Assembly: GCA_944323075.1 (NCBI GenBank)
Contig: CALURC010000008.1
Coordinates: 237,081-301,080, forward strand
Source: an uncultured Alistipes sp.
Lineage (GTDB): Bacteria > Bacteroidota > Bacteroidia > Bacteroidales > Rikenellaceae
Direction of reading: 5' to 3'
DNA length: 64,000 bases
Every line of letters starts with the position of its first letter. The stretch's first letter is position 1. Shown here one piece after another: positions 18,867-27,840 of the stretch. The notes under the pieces were generated by a model. It ran no database searches, was not told where the DNA came from, and was given only the letters and a program-made list of their open reading frames with translations. The position numbers were made by a program, and so were the translations under genes.

Positions 18867-18897
18867 CAAAGGTAAGGATTAATTTTCGATCTGCAAA
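18867..18897 (-). promoter_or_regulatory. ppdK: Promoter of ppdK
   Basis: On the minus strand TTTG (18897-18894), a 19-base spacer and TACCTTTG (18874-18867) give an exact Bacteroidetes promoter. The -33 box and most of the spacer lie inside the last codons of the upstream EEP-family gene. The leader would be about 90 bases. Confidence 0.8.
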
Positions 18898-19907
18898 ATT
18901 TGCGGAACCGAAATTCTTTCAATGGGTTGTGTTTCCAGATCGAGGTATACCGGGAGGTGGTCGCTGTACCCGGCGGTGTATCGCCCGTTGCGGAACGAAC
19001 GTAGTGGATAGCCTTTGAACGGACTTTCCGAGTCGAGCAGATAGTCGCGGACGAAGATGCCGCATGATCCGTTGTAGTACAGGGAGTTGTCGATCAGCAG
19101 CGACCGGCTGAAGGCGATGAAGTCGAATAGTTGGCGACGGTCGCGGTAGATCAGGGAACCGTATCCTTTGCGGCTTAAGCGCAGGAATGGGGTGTATAGG
19201 GAGCGATCTTCGGTGGGATCACTTTCGATGGATAGGGCATCGGTGAGGCGAAGGGTCCGCATGGTCTGTCGGGTGATGGGCTCCGTATTGAAGTCGCCCA
19301 AGACGATTAACTTTTCCGAGGGGTTGCGCGTGAGGATCGAGTCGATGACGGTACGAAGTGAGAGCAGCGCGTTGAGCCGGTATGATTGGGCGTTCTGTTT
19401 CGACGGAAGGTGGACACCGATCACCGATAGGGTGTCTCCGTTGGCAAGGACTCCCTTGACGAAAAGAGCTTCTCTGGAGAGTCCTTTCCCGGAGATCAGT
19501 TTGGTGTGGAGGGGAAAGAACCGGCTGCTGCGGTAGAGGAGTACGACATCCATGCCACGTCGATCGCGTGAGTCCCGATGAATGTAGTTATAGTCTGATT
19601 GTGTGGCGAACATTAGGTCGCGCAGTACATTTTCGTTTTCGATCTCTTCCAAAACGAGTAGATCTGCTTTCAGATCGTCGATCACCCGAGCGATGTTTGT
19701 AATTTTGGTCGTATAGCGTCCGGTATTCCAGTGGTTGGAACCTTGTGGTGTGAATGCGGAATCTTCTATTTCTGAATCGCGAAGCGTATCACACAAAGAC
19801 TCCGTATTGTAACAAGCGATTCGTAAACGGTTTGGATTGTTGGCAAAGGTTGATCCGCAATACCAGAGGCAAAAGAGTATGGAAAGAGTGCGAAGCGGAA
19901 AATTCAT
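18879..19907 (-). CDS. Secreted endonuclease/exonuclease/phosphatase-family protein
   Basis: A 342-residue protein with a signal peptide (MNFPLRTLSILFCLWYCGSTFA). The EEP fold is shown by RIACYNTESL at the start of the domain, LVLEEIENENVL (metal-binding Glu), VIGVHLPSKQ, VLGDFNTEP (Asp and Asn of the active site) and GYSDHLPVYLDLE near the end (Asp-His pair). Members hydrolyse DNA, sugar phosphates or phospholipids; a periplasmic or secreted nuclease or phosphodiesterase is likely but the substrate is not readable. I preferred the ATG at 19907 over a TTG 36 bases upstream because it yields a clean signal peptide. Confidence 0.8.
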   Translation of the reverse strand: MNFPLRTLSILFCLWYCGSTFANNPNRLRIACYNTESLCDTLRDSEIEDSAFTPQGSNHWNTGRYTTKITNIARVIDDLKADLLVLEEIENENVLRDLMFATQSDYNYIHRDSRDRRGMDVVLLYRSSRFFPLHTKLISGKGLSREALFVKGVLANGDTLSVIGVHLPSKQNAQSYRLNALLSLRTVIDSILTRNPSEKLIVLGDFNTEPITRQTMRTLRLTDALSIESDPTEDRSLYTPFLRLSRKGYGSLIYRDRRQLFDFIAFSRSLLIDNSLYYNGSCGIFVRDYLLDSESPFKGYPLRSFRNGRYTAGYSDHLPVYLDLETQPIERISVPQILQIEN

Positions 19908-20073
19908 TGGGGCGAGGCTGTAGATTTGGTGATGTGGTTTCAAATGCGTTTTTCGAAAGATAGTTAAAATCCGGCTATTTTAATATCTGACGGTGAAAAA
20001 CAATGTCGATCTTTCTTCATTATTAATATAGGTGTGAAAAAACATCGGTATAAAACGATTTAGAGGGCCTTAT

Positions 20074-20104
20074 TTTGCGGTTCTCTGAAAAATGCGTAAA
20101 TTAG
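20074..20104 (+). promoter_or_regulatory. gyrA: Promoter of gyrA
   Basis: TTTG (20074-20077), a 19-base spacer, and TAAATTAG (20097-20104), one mismatch from TAnnTTTG. Transcription would begin near 20111, inside the palindrome at 20105-20123. Confidence 0.6.
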
Positions 20105-20123
20105 CACACTTTTAAAAAGTGTG
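20105..20123 (+). promoter_or_regulatory. Palindrome at the predicted gyrA transcription start
   Basis: CACACTTTT, one central A, then AAAAGTGTG: a perfect 9-1-9 inverted repeat directly after the -7 box. It suits a dimeric DNA-binding protein better than a terminator because the centre is A/T and there is no loop. The binding protein is unknown. Confidence 0.5.
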
Positions 20124-20195
20124 AATCTGTAATGGAATTTGAGCCGAATTGTCGAACTTTTCGGTAAAAATGATAATAAAAAGTTGACGAAAATT

Positions 20196-22730
20196 ATGGC
20201 AGAGACGACAGAAGGGGAGAGAATTATTAAAATCAATATCGAGGAGAAGATGAAAACGGCCTACATCGACTATTCGATGTCGGTTATCGTATCGCGTGCA
20301 CTGCCCGATGTGCGGGATGGGTTGAAACCGGTGCACCGTCGGATTCTCTATGATATGAGCAGCGAGTTGAACCTATATTCCGATAAGCCCCATCGTAAAT
20401 CGGCCAGAATTGTCGGTGATGTGCTCGGTAAGTTTCACCCGCACGGAGACTCTTCGGTGTATGAAGCGATGGTACGTATGGCTCAGGAGTGGAGCATGCG
20501 TTACATGTTGGTGGACGGTCAGGGAAACTTCGGTTCGGTCGACGGTGACGGTCCGGCCGCCATGCGTTATACGGAGGCCCGCATGCAGAAAATTGCTGAT
20601 GAGGTTATGGCCGATATCGAGAAGGATACGGTGGATTTCCGTCCGAATTTCGATGAGACCATTCAAGAGCCGGTTGTACTGCCGACCAAAATCCCGTTGT
20701 TGCTGGTTAATGGAGCTGCGGGTATTGCTGTCGGAATGGCAACCAACATGCCGCCACACAATCTTTCCGATACGATCGATGCGATTTGTGCCTATATCGA
20801 CAACCCGAATATTGAGATGGAAGAGTTGATTCGGTGTATCAAGGCGCCCGATTTCCCGACGGGGGGTATCATTTACGGATATGAAGGAGTTAAGGAAGCC
20901 TATGAAACGGGGCGTGGCCGTGTGGTCATGCGGGCGAAAACCGAAATCGAACATACTGCGTCAGGGCGTGAATGTATTGTCGTGACGGAGATTCCTTATA
21001 TGGTGAACAAGGCAGAGATGATCCGCCGGATCGCCGATCTGATCAATGAGAAGAAGATCGAAGGAATCGCCTATATCAACGACGAAAGTGACCGTAAGGG
21101 TATGCGGATCGTCATGATTCTGAAACACGATGCCGTAGCAAGCGTGGTGCTGAACAATTTGTTTAAGTATACGGCAATGCAGACCTCTTTCCCGGTCAAC
21201 AACATCGCGTTGGTTGACGGACGTCCGATGTTGCTCAATTTGCGTGATCTGATTCGGAATTTTGTAGAACATCGTCACGATGTTGTGGTTCGTCGGACCC
21301 GTTACGATTTGGCGCAGGCCGAAAAGAGAGCCCATATTCTCGAAGGTTTGCTGATTGCGGTTGATCATATCGATGAGGTGATCCGGATCATTCGTGGTGC
21401 GCAAAGTCCGGATGAGGCCAAGATCCAGTTGATGGAGCGCTTCTCTCTCTCCGAATTGCAGGCTGCTGCAATTATCGATATGCGTCTGCGGGCGTTGACC
21501 GGTCTGGAACGGAACAAGCTCAAAACGGAATACGACGATCTGTGTCAGAAAATAGCCTATTACAAAGAGGTGCTCGAAAGCGTTGCGATGCAGATGCAGA
21601 TTATTCGGGACGAGATGGTCGAGATCAAAGAGAAGTATGGCGACGAACGTCGGACAGAGATTGTGTTGAGTGCCGAAGAGTTTAATCCGGAAGATTTTTA
21701 TGCGGATGAAGAGATGGTTATTACCATTTCGCACATGGGATATATCAAACGGACGCCGTTGACCGAATATCGAACACAAAATCGAGGAGGAGTCGGCGTT
21801 AAGGGAAGTTCGACCCGCGAGGAAGATTTTATCGAATACATTTATGTGACAACGATGCATAATACGATGTTGTTCTTTACCGAACAGGGTCGTTGTTACT
21901 GGTTGAAGGTTTATGCAATTCCCGAAGGAACACGCGCATCGAAAGGACGGGCTATTCAGAATGTGATCCAGATTGCTCCGGACGACAAGGTGCGGGCCTA
22001 TATCAATGTTCGCCATTTGGACGATCCTGAATATGTAAATAACAATTACATTATCATGTGTACCAAGTCAGGAATCGTAAAGAAGACTTTGTTGGAAGCC
22101 TATTCCCGTCCTCGTCAAAATGGTGTCAATGCGATTACTATTCGTGAAGGTGATCAATTGATCGAGGCCAAGTTGACCAATGGTAATAATGAAGTGATCA
22201 TAGCAGCCAAGAACGGTAAGGCGATTCGGTTCAATGAAGATACGGTTCGTCCGATCGGAAGAACAGGAACCGGAGTAAAAGCGATTACGATTGAGGGCGA
22301 CGATGAGGTTGTCGGTATGGTCTGTGTCGAAAAGGGAACGAAAGAGGATATTCTGGTTGTTTCTGAGAACGGATACGGTAAACGGACCGATTTGGATGAC
22401 TACCGGATTACGAATCGTGGTGGTAAAGGGGTGAAGACTTTGCAGATCACGGAAAAGACCGGTAAATTAGTGGCGATAAAATCGGTATCCGATGATAACG
22501 ACTTGATGATCATCAATCGTTCGGGTGTGACGATCCGTATTCCGGTTTCGGATATTCGGGTAGCCGGACGTGCCACACAGGGTGTAAAAGTGATCAACTT
22601 GCGTAACAATGATGCCATCGCATCCGTTGTACCAGTACCGAAGAGTGAAGAAGCAGATGAAGGAGGATCGGAAAACAAGGCTGAAGAACCGTCTGTTGAA
22701 ACATCAGAATCGCAAAATTTGAATGAATAA
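20196..22730 (+). CDS. gyrA: DNA gyrase subunit A
   Basis: GyrA (844 residues from the ATG at 20196) carries the DNA breakage-reunion domain and the C-terminal wrapping domain. The active-site tyrosine is Tyr125 in [10 protein letters not shown]. The quinolone-resistance region reads [19 protein letters not shown], with Ser86 and Glu90 at the positions of E. coli Ser83 and Asp87, so no resistance substitution is evident. The C-terminal beta-pinwheel has several blades with repeated Gly-Val-Lys motifs, including NRGGVGVKG as a divergent GyrA box, and an acidic tail. An upstream in-frame GTG/TTG extension lacks conservation. The TPR gene follows 31 bases after. Confidence 0.97.
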   Translation: MAETTEGERIIKINIEEKMKTAYIDYSMSVIVSRALPDVRDGLKPVHRRILYDMSSELNLYSDKPHRKSARIVGDVLGKFHPHGDSSVYEAMVRMAQEWSMRYMLVDGQGNFGSVDGDGPAAMRYTEARMQKIADEVMADIEKDTVDFRPNFDETIQEPVVLPTKIPLLLVNGAAGIAVGMATNMPPHNLSDTIDAICAYIDNPNIEMEELIRCIKAPDFPTGGIIYGYEGVKEAYETGRGRVVMRAKTEIEHTASGRECIVVTEIPYMVNKAEMIRRIADLINEKKIEGIAYINDESDRKGMRIVMILKHDAVASVVLNNLFKYTAMQTSFPVNNIALVDGRPMLLNLRDLIRNFVEHRHDVVVRRTRYDLAQAEKRAHILEGLLIAVDHIDEVIRIIRGAQSPDEAKIQLMERFSLSELQAAAIIDMRLRALTGLERNKLKTEYDDLCQKIAYYKEVLESVAMQMQIIRDEMVEIKEKYGDERRTEIVLSAEEFNPEDFYADEEMVITISHMGYIKRTPLTEYRTQNRGGVGVKGSSTREEDFIEYIYVTTMHNTMLFFTEQGRCYWLKVYAIPEGTRASKGRAIQNVIQIAPDDKVRAYINVRHLDDPEYVNNNYIIMCTKSGIVKKTLLEAYSRPRQNGVNAITIREGDQLIEAKLTNGNNEVIIAAKNGKAIRFNEDTVRPIGRTGTGVKAITIEGDDEVVGMVCVEKGTKEDILVVSENGYGKRTDLDDYRITNRGGKGVKTLQITEKTGKLVAIKSVSDDNDLMIINRSGVTIRIPVSDIRVAGRATQGVKVINLRNNDAIASVVPVPKSEEADEGGSENKAEEPSVETSESQNLNE

Positions 22731-22761
22731 ATTAAAGTTAAACCATAATTGTTATTGGATT

Positions 22762-24069
22762 ATGAAACGATTATTTTTAATCGCAGCAGCCGTATCGTTA
22801 GTATGTGGAACGGTTATGGCTCAAGAGGCTAAATTCGACGAAGCCGCCATTATCAAGAAAATTGACAAGCTGGAGCTCAACAGCCAGAATCCTAAAAAAG
22901 CGACTAAAGCAGAGACATGGCTTGCTTTGGGTGATGCTTATATTGAAGCAGGAACAGTTGCTTCGACTGGATTATATCGGGGCATGGATGAGTTTACGAC
23001 TAAAATCCTCATGCAAAATCCCGAAGAGAGTACAGAAACGATTAACGGGGTTGAGTATGTGAAATGGAGTAACGCCTATCTGGATGTTTATATGAAAGAT
23101 ATGATGGTCCAATTTTGGCGTGTGAAGAGAAATTTCGTTGAAGGAGCGTTGGAGAAAGGAGTTGCTGCATATCAAAAAGCTTATGAATTAGACGCGAAAG
23201 GAACCGAAGCTAAAGTAAAAGCTGGGTTGGAAAAAGTTGCTAATTCATACAAAGAGACAGCCGATAATTATTACACTGAAGCAGACTATGCAAAGGCATC
23301 TGATGTTTTTGCTGCGGCTTATGAATTGCAGAAACAAGCGCCTGTAAATAAAATCGATACAGTTTGTTGTTTTAATGCAGGATATTTGTATGCAATGCTT
23401 GAAAAGTACGATTTGGGAGAACAATATTTGTCGCAAGCGATCGAGAATGGTTATGAGAGCAATGGTGATAGTTACGACTTTTTGTTCCTCTGTTATTATA
23501 AACAGAAAAATTATGAGAGTGCAGAACAAACATTGCTGGCAGGTTTGACTAAATTCCCTCAAAATAGTGCCATTTTGGAGCACCTGATTTCATTGCATGG
23601 AGAGATGGGAAAAGATCCTAATACGATTATTCCGTATATTGAGCGAGGTATAGAGTCCGATCCGAACAATGCAGCTCTTTGGGGTGGTTTAGGTGGAGTT
23701 TATGATAAACTGGGTGATAATCAGAAAGCGATGGATGCATTCGCCAAAGCTCGTGAATTGAATCCTGATGGATTTGAAACCAATTTCAATTATGCGTTGA
23801 TGGTTGTACGTATAGCTGACGGTAAGACGGAAGCTTTCAATAAACAAAGTTTTACCAGTGCAGAAGAGCGTGATGCTGCAATGGCGGAGATCGATGCAGC
23901 TTATGAGAAAGCTATCGAACCGCTGGAAAAAGCACTTGCTGTGAATGCTCAGGATCCTGTAACGGTTGAACTTTTGAAGAGTGTTTGTTTCCGTTTGCGT
24001 GATAAATCACCGGAGATGATGAGTAAATTTGAAAAATACGATGCTATGTTTAAAAGCATGCAACAATAA
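22762..24069 (+). CDS. Secreted tetratricopeptide-repeat protein
   Basis: A 435-residue protein with a signal peptide (MKRLFLIAAAVSLVCGTVMA, then QEAK), so probably periplasmic. At least five TPR-like units can be seen, for example ADYAKASDVFAAAYELQKQ, the unit ending in YLSQAIENG, and NQKAMDAFAKARELNPDGFE with the usual Ala/Gly and Pro positions. TPRs mediate protein-protein contacts; the partner is unknown. It starts 31 bases after gyrA and may be cotranscribed with it, though no functional link is evident. The ATG at 22762 was chosen over an upstream in-frame ATG at 22723 because it begins the signal peptide. Confidence 0.8.
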   Translation: MKRLFLIAAAVSLVCGTVMAQEAKFDEAAIIKKIDKLELNSQNPKKATKAETWLALGDAYIEAGTVASTGLYRGMDEFTTKILMQNPEESTETINGVEYVKWSNAYLDVYMKDMMVQFWRVKRNFVEGALEKGVAAYQKAYELDAKGTEAKVKAGLEKVANSYKETADNYYTEADYAKASDVFAAAYELQKQAPVNKIDTVCCFNAGYLYAMLEKYDLGEQYLSQAIENGYESNGDSYDFLFLCYYKQKNYESAEQTLLAGLTKFPQNSAILEHLISLHGEMGKDPNTIIPYIERGIESDPNNAALWGGLGGVYDKLGDNQKAMDAFAKARELNPDGFETNFNYALMVVRIADGKTEAFNKQSFTSAEERDAAMAEIDAAYEKAIEPLEKALAVNAQDPVTVELLKSVCFRLRDKSPEMMSKFEKYDAMFKSMQQ

Positions 24070-24089
24070 TCGTAGCTAACGGCTTTCGT

Positions 24090-24127
24090 AAAGAGGTGTA
24101 TCAATTTGATACGCCTCTTTATTTTTA
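24090..24127 (+). terminator. Terminator after the TPR gene
   Basis: Thirteen-base stem (24090-24102 with 24108-24120, one G-T pair), 5-base loop, then a T-rich tail. Confidence 0.8.
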
Positions 24128-24243
24128 TGGGTATATGATTGATGTTGAAAAAGAAAATTACAATAATTTATTAGAAGGAGATAGTTTTTTGTATAAAAAA
24201 ATGTAGTTTTGTAAATATCAAATCGAGTAATAACGGGTATCGT

Positions 24244-24879
24244 ATGTGGGATGCATGGCATAGACTCGAACGAGTAATTAAATGGACCGGTTTATCGGTC
24301 AATTCGTTTGCGCTAAATATTGGTCTGAAGCGTAGTGAAAATCTGTATCAGATTAAGCGAGGAAATAACGGTATCAGTCGTGATTTGGCGGAATTGATCG
24401 CAACGAAATACCCTTCTGTCAGTAAGGGATGGCTATTGACCGGAGAAGGAAGTATGTTTATCGATGGTCATTCGTCGGATTCCGATTCAGAACGAGGAGT
24501 CCCATATTATGGAATGGATGCATTGACAGCTGTATGTTCTGATTCAATGCCCGATCCATTGTTCCGGATCAATTTGCCGATGTTTGCTGACGGAGATCTT
24601 GCTGCTTTGAATATTGGAACGGCAATGTATCCGGATATTCCGGCTGGAGCTATCGTGATTTTGAAAGAATGGGCTACCAGGAGTGTGATTCCTGGAGAGG
24701 TATATCTGATTGTAACGCAATATTTTAAGGGAATTAGGATCATTCGTCAGGAGCGGGATTCGGATCGACTTGTATTAATTGCCAGTAACTCCGAACAATA
24801 TGATCCTATTGTGCTGTCGCGTGACGAAATAGTCAAATTGTATATAGTGCAAGGAATTATTATAAAAAAAAATTTGTAA
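24244..24879 (+). CDS. XRE-type HTH regulator with a degenerate S24 peptidase-like domain
   Basis: A 211-residue regulator. The N-terminal 70 residues form a helix-turn-helix (SFALNIGLKRSENLYQIKRG, then GISRDLAELIATKYPSVSKGWLLTGEG) of the type seen in CI/LexA-like proteins. The C-terminal half matches the S24 fold, but where self-cleaving repressors have GDSM the sequence is GTAMYPDIPAGAIVI (Ala127 in place of the nucleophile), and the expected catalytic lysine position appears to be Arg165. It is therefore probably a non-cleaving repressor or sensor. It ends 6 bases before ribE, in the same operon. The last codons include a run of nine A. Confidence 0.75.
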   Translation: MWDAWHRLERVIKWTGLSVNSFALNIGLKRSENLYQIKRGNNGISRDLAELIATKYPSVSKGWLLTGEGSMFIDGHSSDSDSERGVPYYGMDALTAVCSDSMPDPLFRINLPMFADGDLAALNIGTAMYPDIPAGAIVILKEWATRSVIPGEVYLIVTQYFKGIRIIRQERDSDRLVLIASNSEQYDPIVLSRDEIVKLYIVQGIIIKKNL

Positions 24880-24885
24880 CCCGGT

Positions 24886-25479
24886 ATGTTTTCAGGAATT
24901 ATCGAAACTATTGCCCGTGTCGTAGCGATTCGGGAGGAGCAAGGCAATCGCCATATTGTATTGGAATGTCCTTTTACACAGGAGTTGAAAATCGATCAAA
25001 GTATTGCTCATAATGGAGTGTGTTTGACAGTTGTGGCGATAGATGGTCCGCGGTATACGGTGACTGCTATTCATGAGACGTTGATTAAATCAAATCTTGG
25101 TCGATTAAAGGAGGGAGATTGGGTCAATGTAGAACGTAGCATGCGTCCCGATGCATTGCTAGATGGTCATATCGTGCAGGGACATGTTGATCAAACGGCC
25201 ACATGTACGGCGATTACAGAAGCAGATGGCAGTTGGTATTATACGTTTGAGTATGATGCCTCATCTGGGAATATAACGGTCGAAAAAGGATCGATTGCAG
25301 TAAATGGTGTAAGTTTGACCGTTGTTAATTCTCAAAAAGGTTCGTTTCAGGTAGCGATAATTCCTTATACATATGAACATACCAACTTCCATACATTTCA
25401 GGTAGGAACGGTGGTTAATTTGGAGTTTGATATTGTAGGGAAGTATATTGCTAAGTTGATGAAGCAGTATATCAAATAG
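24886..25479 (+). CDS. ribE: Riboflavin synthase, alpha chain
   Basis: Riboflavin synthase (197 residues) dismutates two 6,7-dimethyl-8-ribityllumazine molecules into riboflavin and its pyrimidine precursor. The two internally repeated lumazine-binding barrels are clear: MFSGIIE...NGVCLTVV in the first half and GHIVQGHVDQTA...AVNGVSLTVV in the second, followed by the trimerising C-terminal helix. The length is standard. It lies 6 bases after the XRE/S24-like gene, an unusual neighbour; no FMN riboswitch is recognisable upstream. Confidence 0.95.
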   Translation: MFSGIIETIARVVAIREEQGNRHIVLECPFTQELKIDQSIAHNGVCLTVVAIDGPRYTVTAIHETLIKSNLGRLKEGDWVNVERSMRPDALLDGHIVQGHVDQTATCTAITEADGSWYYTFEYDASSGNITVEKGSIAVNGVSLTVVNSQKGSFQVAIIPYTYEHTNFHTFQVGTVVNLEFDIVGKYIAKLMKQYIK

Positions 25480-25553
25480 TCTAAAGTTTTATGGGCTATT
25501 TTGTTATTTAGACTACGCTGTTTGTTTTTGTTTATTGCTCGAGTCGATTTTTT

Positions 25554-25585
25554 TTTGGTTTTTCAATAAATTGTTTTTACTTTTA
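25554..25585 (+). promoter_or_regulatory. Promoter of the fibronectin-III lipoprotein
   Basis: TTTG (25554-25557), a 20-base spacer, and TACTTTTA (25578-25585), one mismatch from TAnnTTTG. It lies about 84 bases before the start codon. Confidence 0.5.
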
Positions 25586-25668
25586 CAGAAGTCAATATAC
25601 CTATTGTGTAGATAGATATATGGCTTATTAGGTGTTTTGAATATGCTAACCTTTTAATTGAATCAGCT

Positions 25669-27627
25669 ATGAAAAGGAAATTATTTCAAAAATGTGCGCT
25701 GTTGTTATCGGCATTGTTTTTAATGGTGTCGTGTAACAAGGATGATGATCCTACACCAGCGCCGACTCCTGCGCCTACCGAATTTAAGGCTATGGCCGGA
25801 GATGGTGAAGTACTGTTGAGCTGGAAAGCTGCCAATAGTGAAGATGTACAAAGTTACAGCATTACGTGGACTCCGGGTAACGGTTCTGCGAGCGTTGCTT
25901 CTGATGTAACGACTTACACGGCAACAGGCTTAACTAATGGAACAGCTTACTCATTCCAGATTAAGGCTGTGTACAGTCAAGGAGAATCTGAAGTCGCAAC
26001 AATTCAGGCTACTCCAGAAGCAGCAGCAGTAGTGTACAACCCTGTTACGGACTTCCAGGCAGTGGCTTCGTATAAGTCAGTTGTTCTGTCTTGGACAGCA
26101 CCTGAAGCTGGAGAAAAAACTACCTTGAAGGGATATTCTATCCAAGTGTCTGGTAGTGAAGAACCGATTACGATCGACGATCCTGAGGCCGTTACATATA
26201 CGGTTGGTGAATTGACCAACGGCGAGGATTATACGTTTACAATCGTAGCTGTGTATGAAGGCGGTGAATCTATCAGTCAAGAAGCTACCGCTCAGCCAGT
26301 TGATCTTATTTCGGAAGTTGCAACGGATGCGACTTACACGGATTATGATGTAGCAACTTCTACGTATAGTCTTTATTACGTGAATGATGTGGATTTAGTG
26401 GCAGTTCCGATTACTGTTAATTTAATTGAAGGAGCAACGATCGACGGACAAGCTTCTCCGGTTGAGTTAGAGATGGATCTCAGCGGTGAGGAACCTGTTA
26501 CATTTGAAATTGATTTTAATGGAGAAAAAATAGCTTACCAAGTTCAAGCCGAAGTAGACACTTTGGTTACAGGTCTTACTGCAAAATATGAAGATCAGGA
26601 AGCTGCGGTGACGATCGATCAAAAGAAGCTGGCTATTACAATCGATTTCGGCGAAAATGAGATTAACAAAAAGGCGATCGATGTAGATATAGCCTTGTCT
26701 GAAAATGCAACGCTCGTTGCTCCCGAAACTGCACAGGCAACGATGGATCTTTCGAGTGCTAGTGCTGCGATTGTCGCTAAGGGTAAATATGATTGTGAAG
26801 CTACCTATACAATCGAATGTATCGGAACTCAAATCGATCTGCCTCAGGAATTGTTTGATCCGGAATCTCTTACTGGCAAGGCAATTCCGGCTGATTGGAC
26901 TCGTATAGAGAATTTCAATGAGCAACCTATTCCCGAAGGAATGGCTGTTTATCAACTGCCGGATGATGCATATGTAGTTCTTTGGCCGAAAGAAAATACA
27001 GACTTCTCTGTATATCATTTGGGTGTAGATGCCATGCCGTTTGCTGATTATGTAACGGAGTATGGAGCAAGTAATTCGATTCTTGTATCGGGTACGAATA
27101 ATATACAGACAGTCTTCATCGATGGTCAGGCTGCGTTGAAAGGTACTGAAAATAACGGCCAGAATCCAATGTTCGCTGCTATGCCTGACGGAACATGGAT
27201 GCACGCTACCGGACAGTGGGATGGTGATGTATTTATCAACTTCGATGCTGGACAAACTCCATGGAGCCCAGAAAAAGGATTTACCGGTAATGGTTTCTAT
27301 TTGAACCCTGGTGCACCGAATGGATATACTTCATCAGCACCTCATACGACTACAGGTAAACCGCAATGTTTCTTTGCTTATTATGGTGTTCCTAGTGACG
27401 CTCAAATGGGTGGCTTCTTTATCTCCGGTAACACTGCATATTCTCAAGATGATGTGTGTGAGGCTTTGATCGGAATCGGTTTGACTTACGGTTTTCCGAT
27501 GCCGGCTATCAGTCAGGAGGAATCCAATATTTGTGTTGGTTTGACGATTAACAATCAGACGGTTATAAATACAACTCCTGAAGGAGGACTGTCTCCTTGT
27601 TTTGCAGTCGGAATCAATGCTAAATAA
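25669..27627 (+). CDS. Surface lipoprotein with two fibronectin type III domains
   Basis: A 652-residue lipoprotein. The signal peptide ends in a lipobox (LFLMVSC) and the mature protein begins CNKDDD, an acidic start of the kind that sends Bacteroidetes lipoproteins to the cell surface. After a Pro/Thr linker come two fibronectin type III domains (about 37-115 and 125-212), then Ig-like beta-rich segments (about 215-385). The C-terminal 250 residues, with many Gly, Asn and aromatic residues (for example NFDAGQTPWSPEKGFTGNGF), match nothing I can name. Adhesion or glycan binding fits the build. Single-gene unit with its own promoter and terminator. Confidence 0.75.
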   Translation: MKRKLFQKCALLLSALFLMVSCNKDDDPTPAPTPAPTEFKAMAGDGEVLLSWKAANSEDVQSYSITWTPGNGSASVASDVTTYTATGLTNGTAYSFQIKAVYSQGESEVATIQATPEAAAVVYNPVTDFQAVASYKSVVLSWTAPEAGEKTTLKGYSIQVSGSEEPITIDDPEAVTYTVGELTNGEDYTFTIVAVYEGGESISQEATAQPVDLISEVATDATYTDYDVATSTYSLYYVNDVDLVAVPITVNLIEGATIDGQASPVELEMDLSGEEPVTFEIDFNGEKIAYQVQAEVDTLVTGLTAKYEDQEAAVTIDQKKLAITIDFGENEINKKAIDVDIALSENATLVAPETAQATMDLSSASAAIVAKGKYDCEATYTIECIGTQIDLPQELFDPESLTGKAIPADWTRIENFNEQPIPEGMAVYQLPDDAYVVLWPKENTDFSVYHLGVDAMPFADYVTEYGASNSILVSGTNNIQTVFIDGQAALKGTENNGQNPMFAAMPDGTWMHATGQWDGDVFINFDAGQTPWSPEKGFTGNGFYLNPGAPNGYTSSAPHTTTGKPQCFFAYYGVPSDAQMGGFFISGNTAYSQDDVCEALIGIGLTYGFPMPAISQEESNICVGLTINNQTVINTTPEGGLSPCFAVGINAK

Positions 27628-27663
27628 TAAATAGTAAGTTCGATTTATTGAACTATAAAATGA

Positions 27664-27700
27664 AATAACCGGCGAAACTTTTATAGTTTCGCCGGTTATT
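27664..27700 (+). terminator. Terminator after the fibronectin-III lipoprotein
   Basis: Perfect 16-base-pair stem (27664-27679 with 27685-27700) with a 5-base loop, ending in TTATTTG. Confidence 0.85.
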
Positions 27701-27756
27701 TGTATTAGGAATAGTGATCTTGAAAATCGTAATGTATTTTGAATTATAAAGAGGTG

Positions 27757-27787
27757 TTTCTACTTTAAACAAAATTGGTTACATTTG
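27757..27787 (+). promoter_or_regulatory. lgt: Promoter of lgt
   Basis: TTTC (27757-27760), a 19-base spacer and an exact TACATTTG box (27780-27787). Confidence 0.6.
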
Positions 27788-27840
27788 CTATAATAAATGA
27801 TTCCGTCAGCCTTTTTGGTTGATGATAGTACAAACGAAAA

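Noticed and set aside
20439-20490. Possible quinolone-resistance change in gyrA (Glu where E. coli has Asp87)
   Set aside because: Ser86 is unchanged and Glu at this position is usual in Bacteroides-type GyrA, so it is not evidence of resistance.
24864-24872. Run of nine A near the end of the XRE/S24-like gene
   Set aside because: Slippage would change only the last residues and would not fuse the frame to ribE; no functional product is suggested, unlike the dnaX run.
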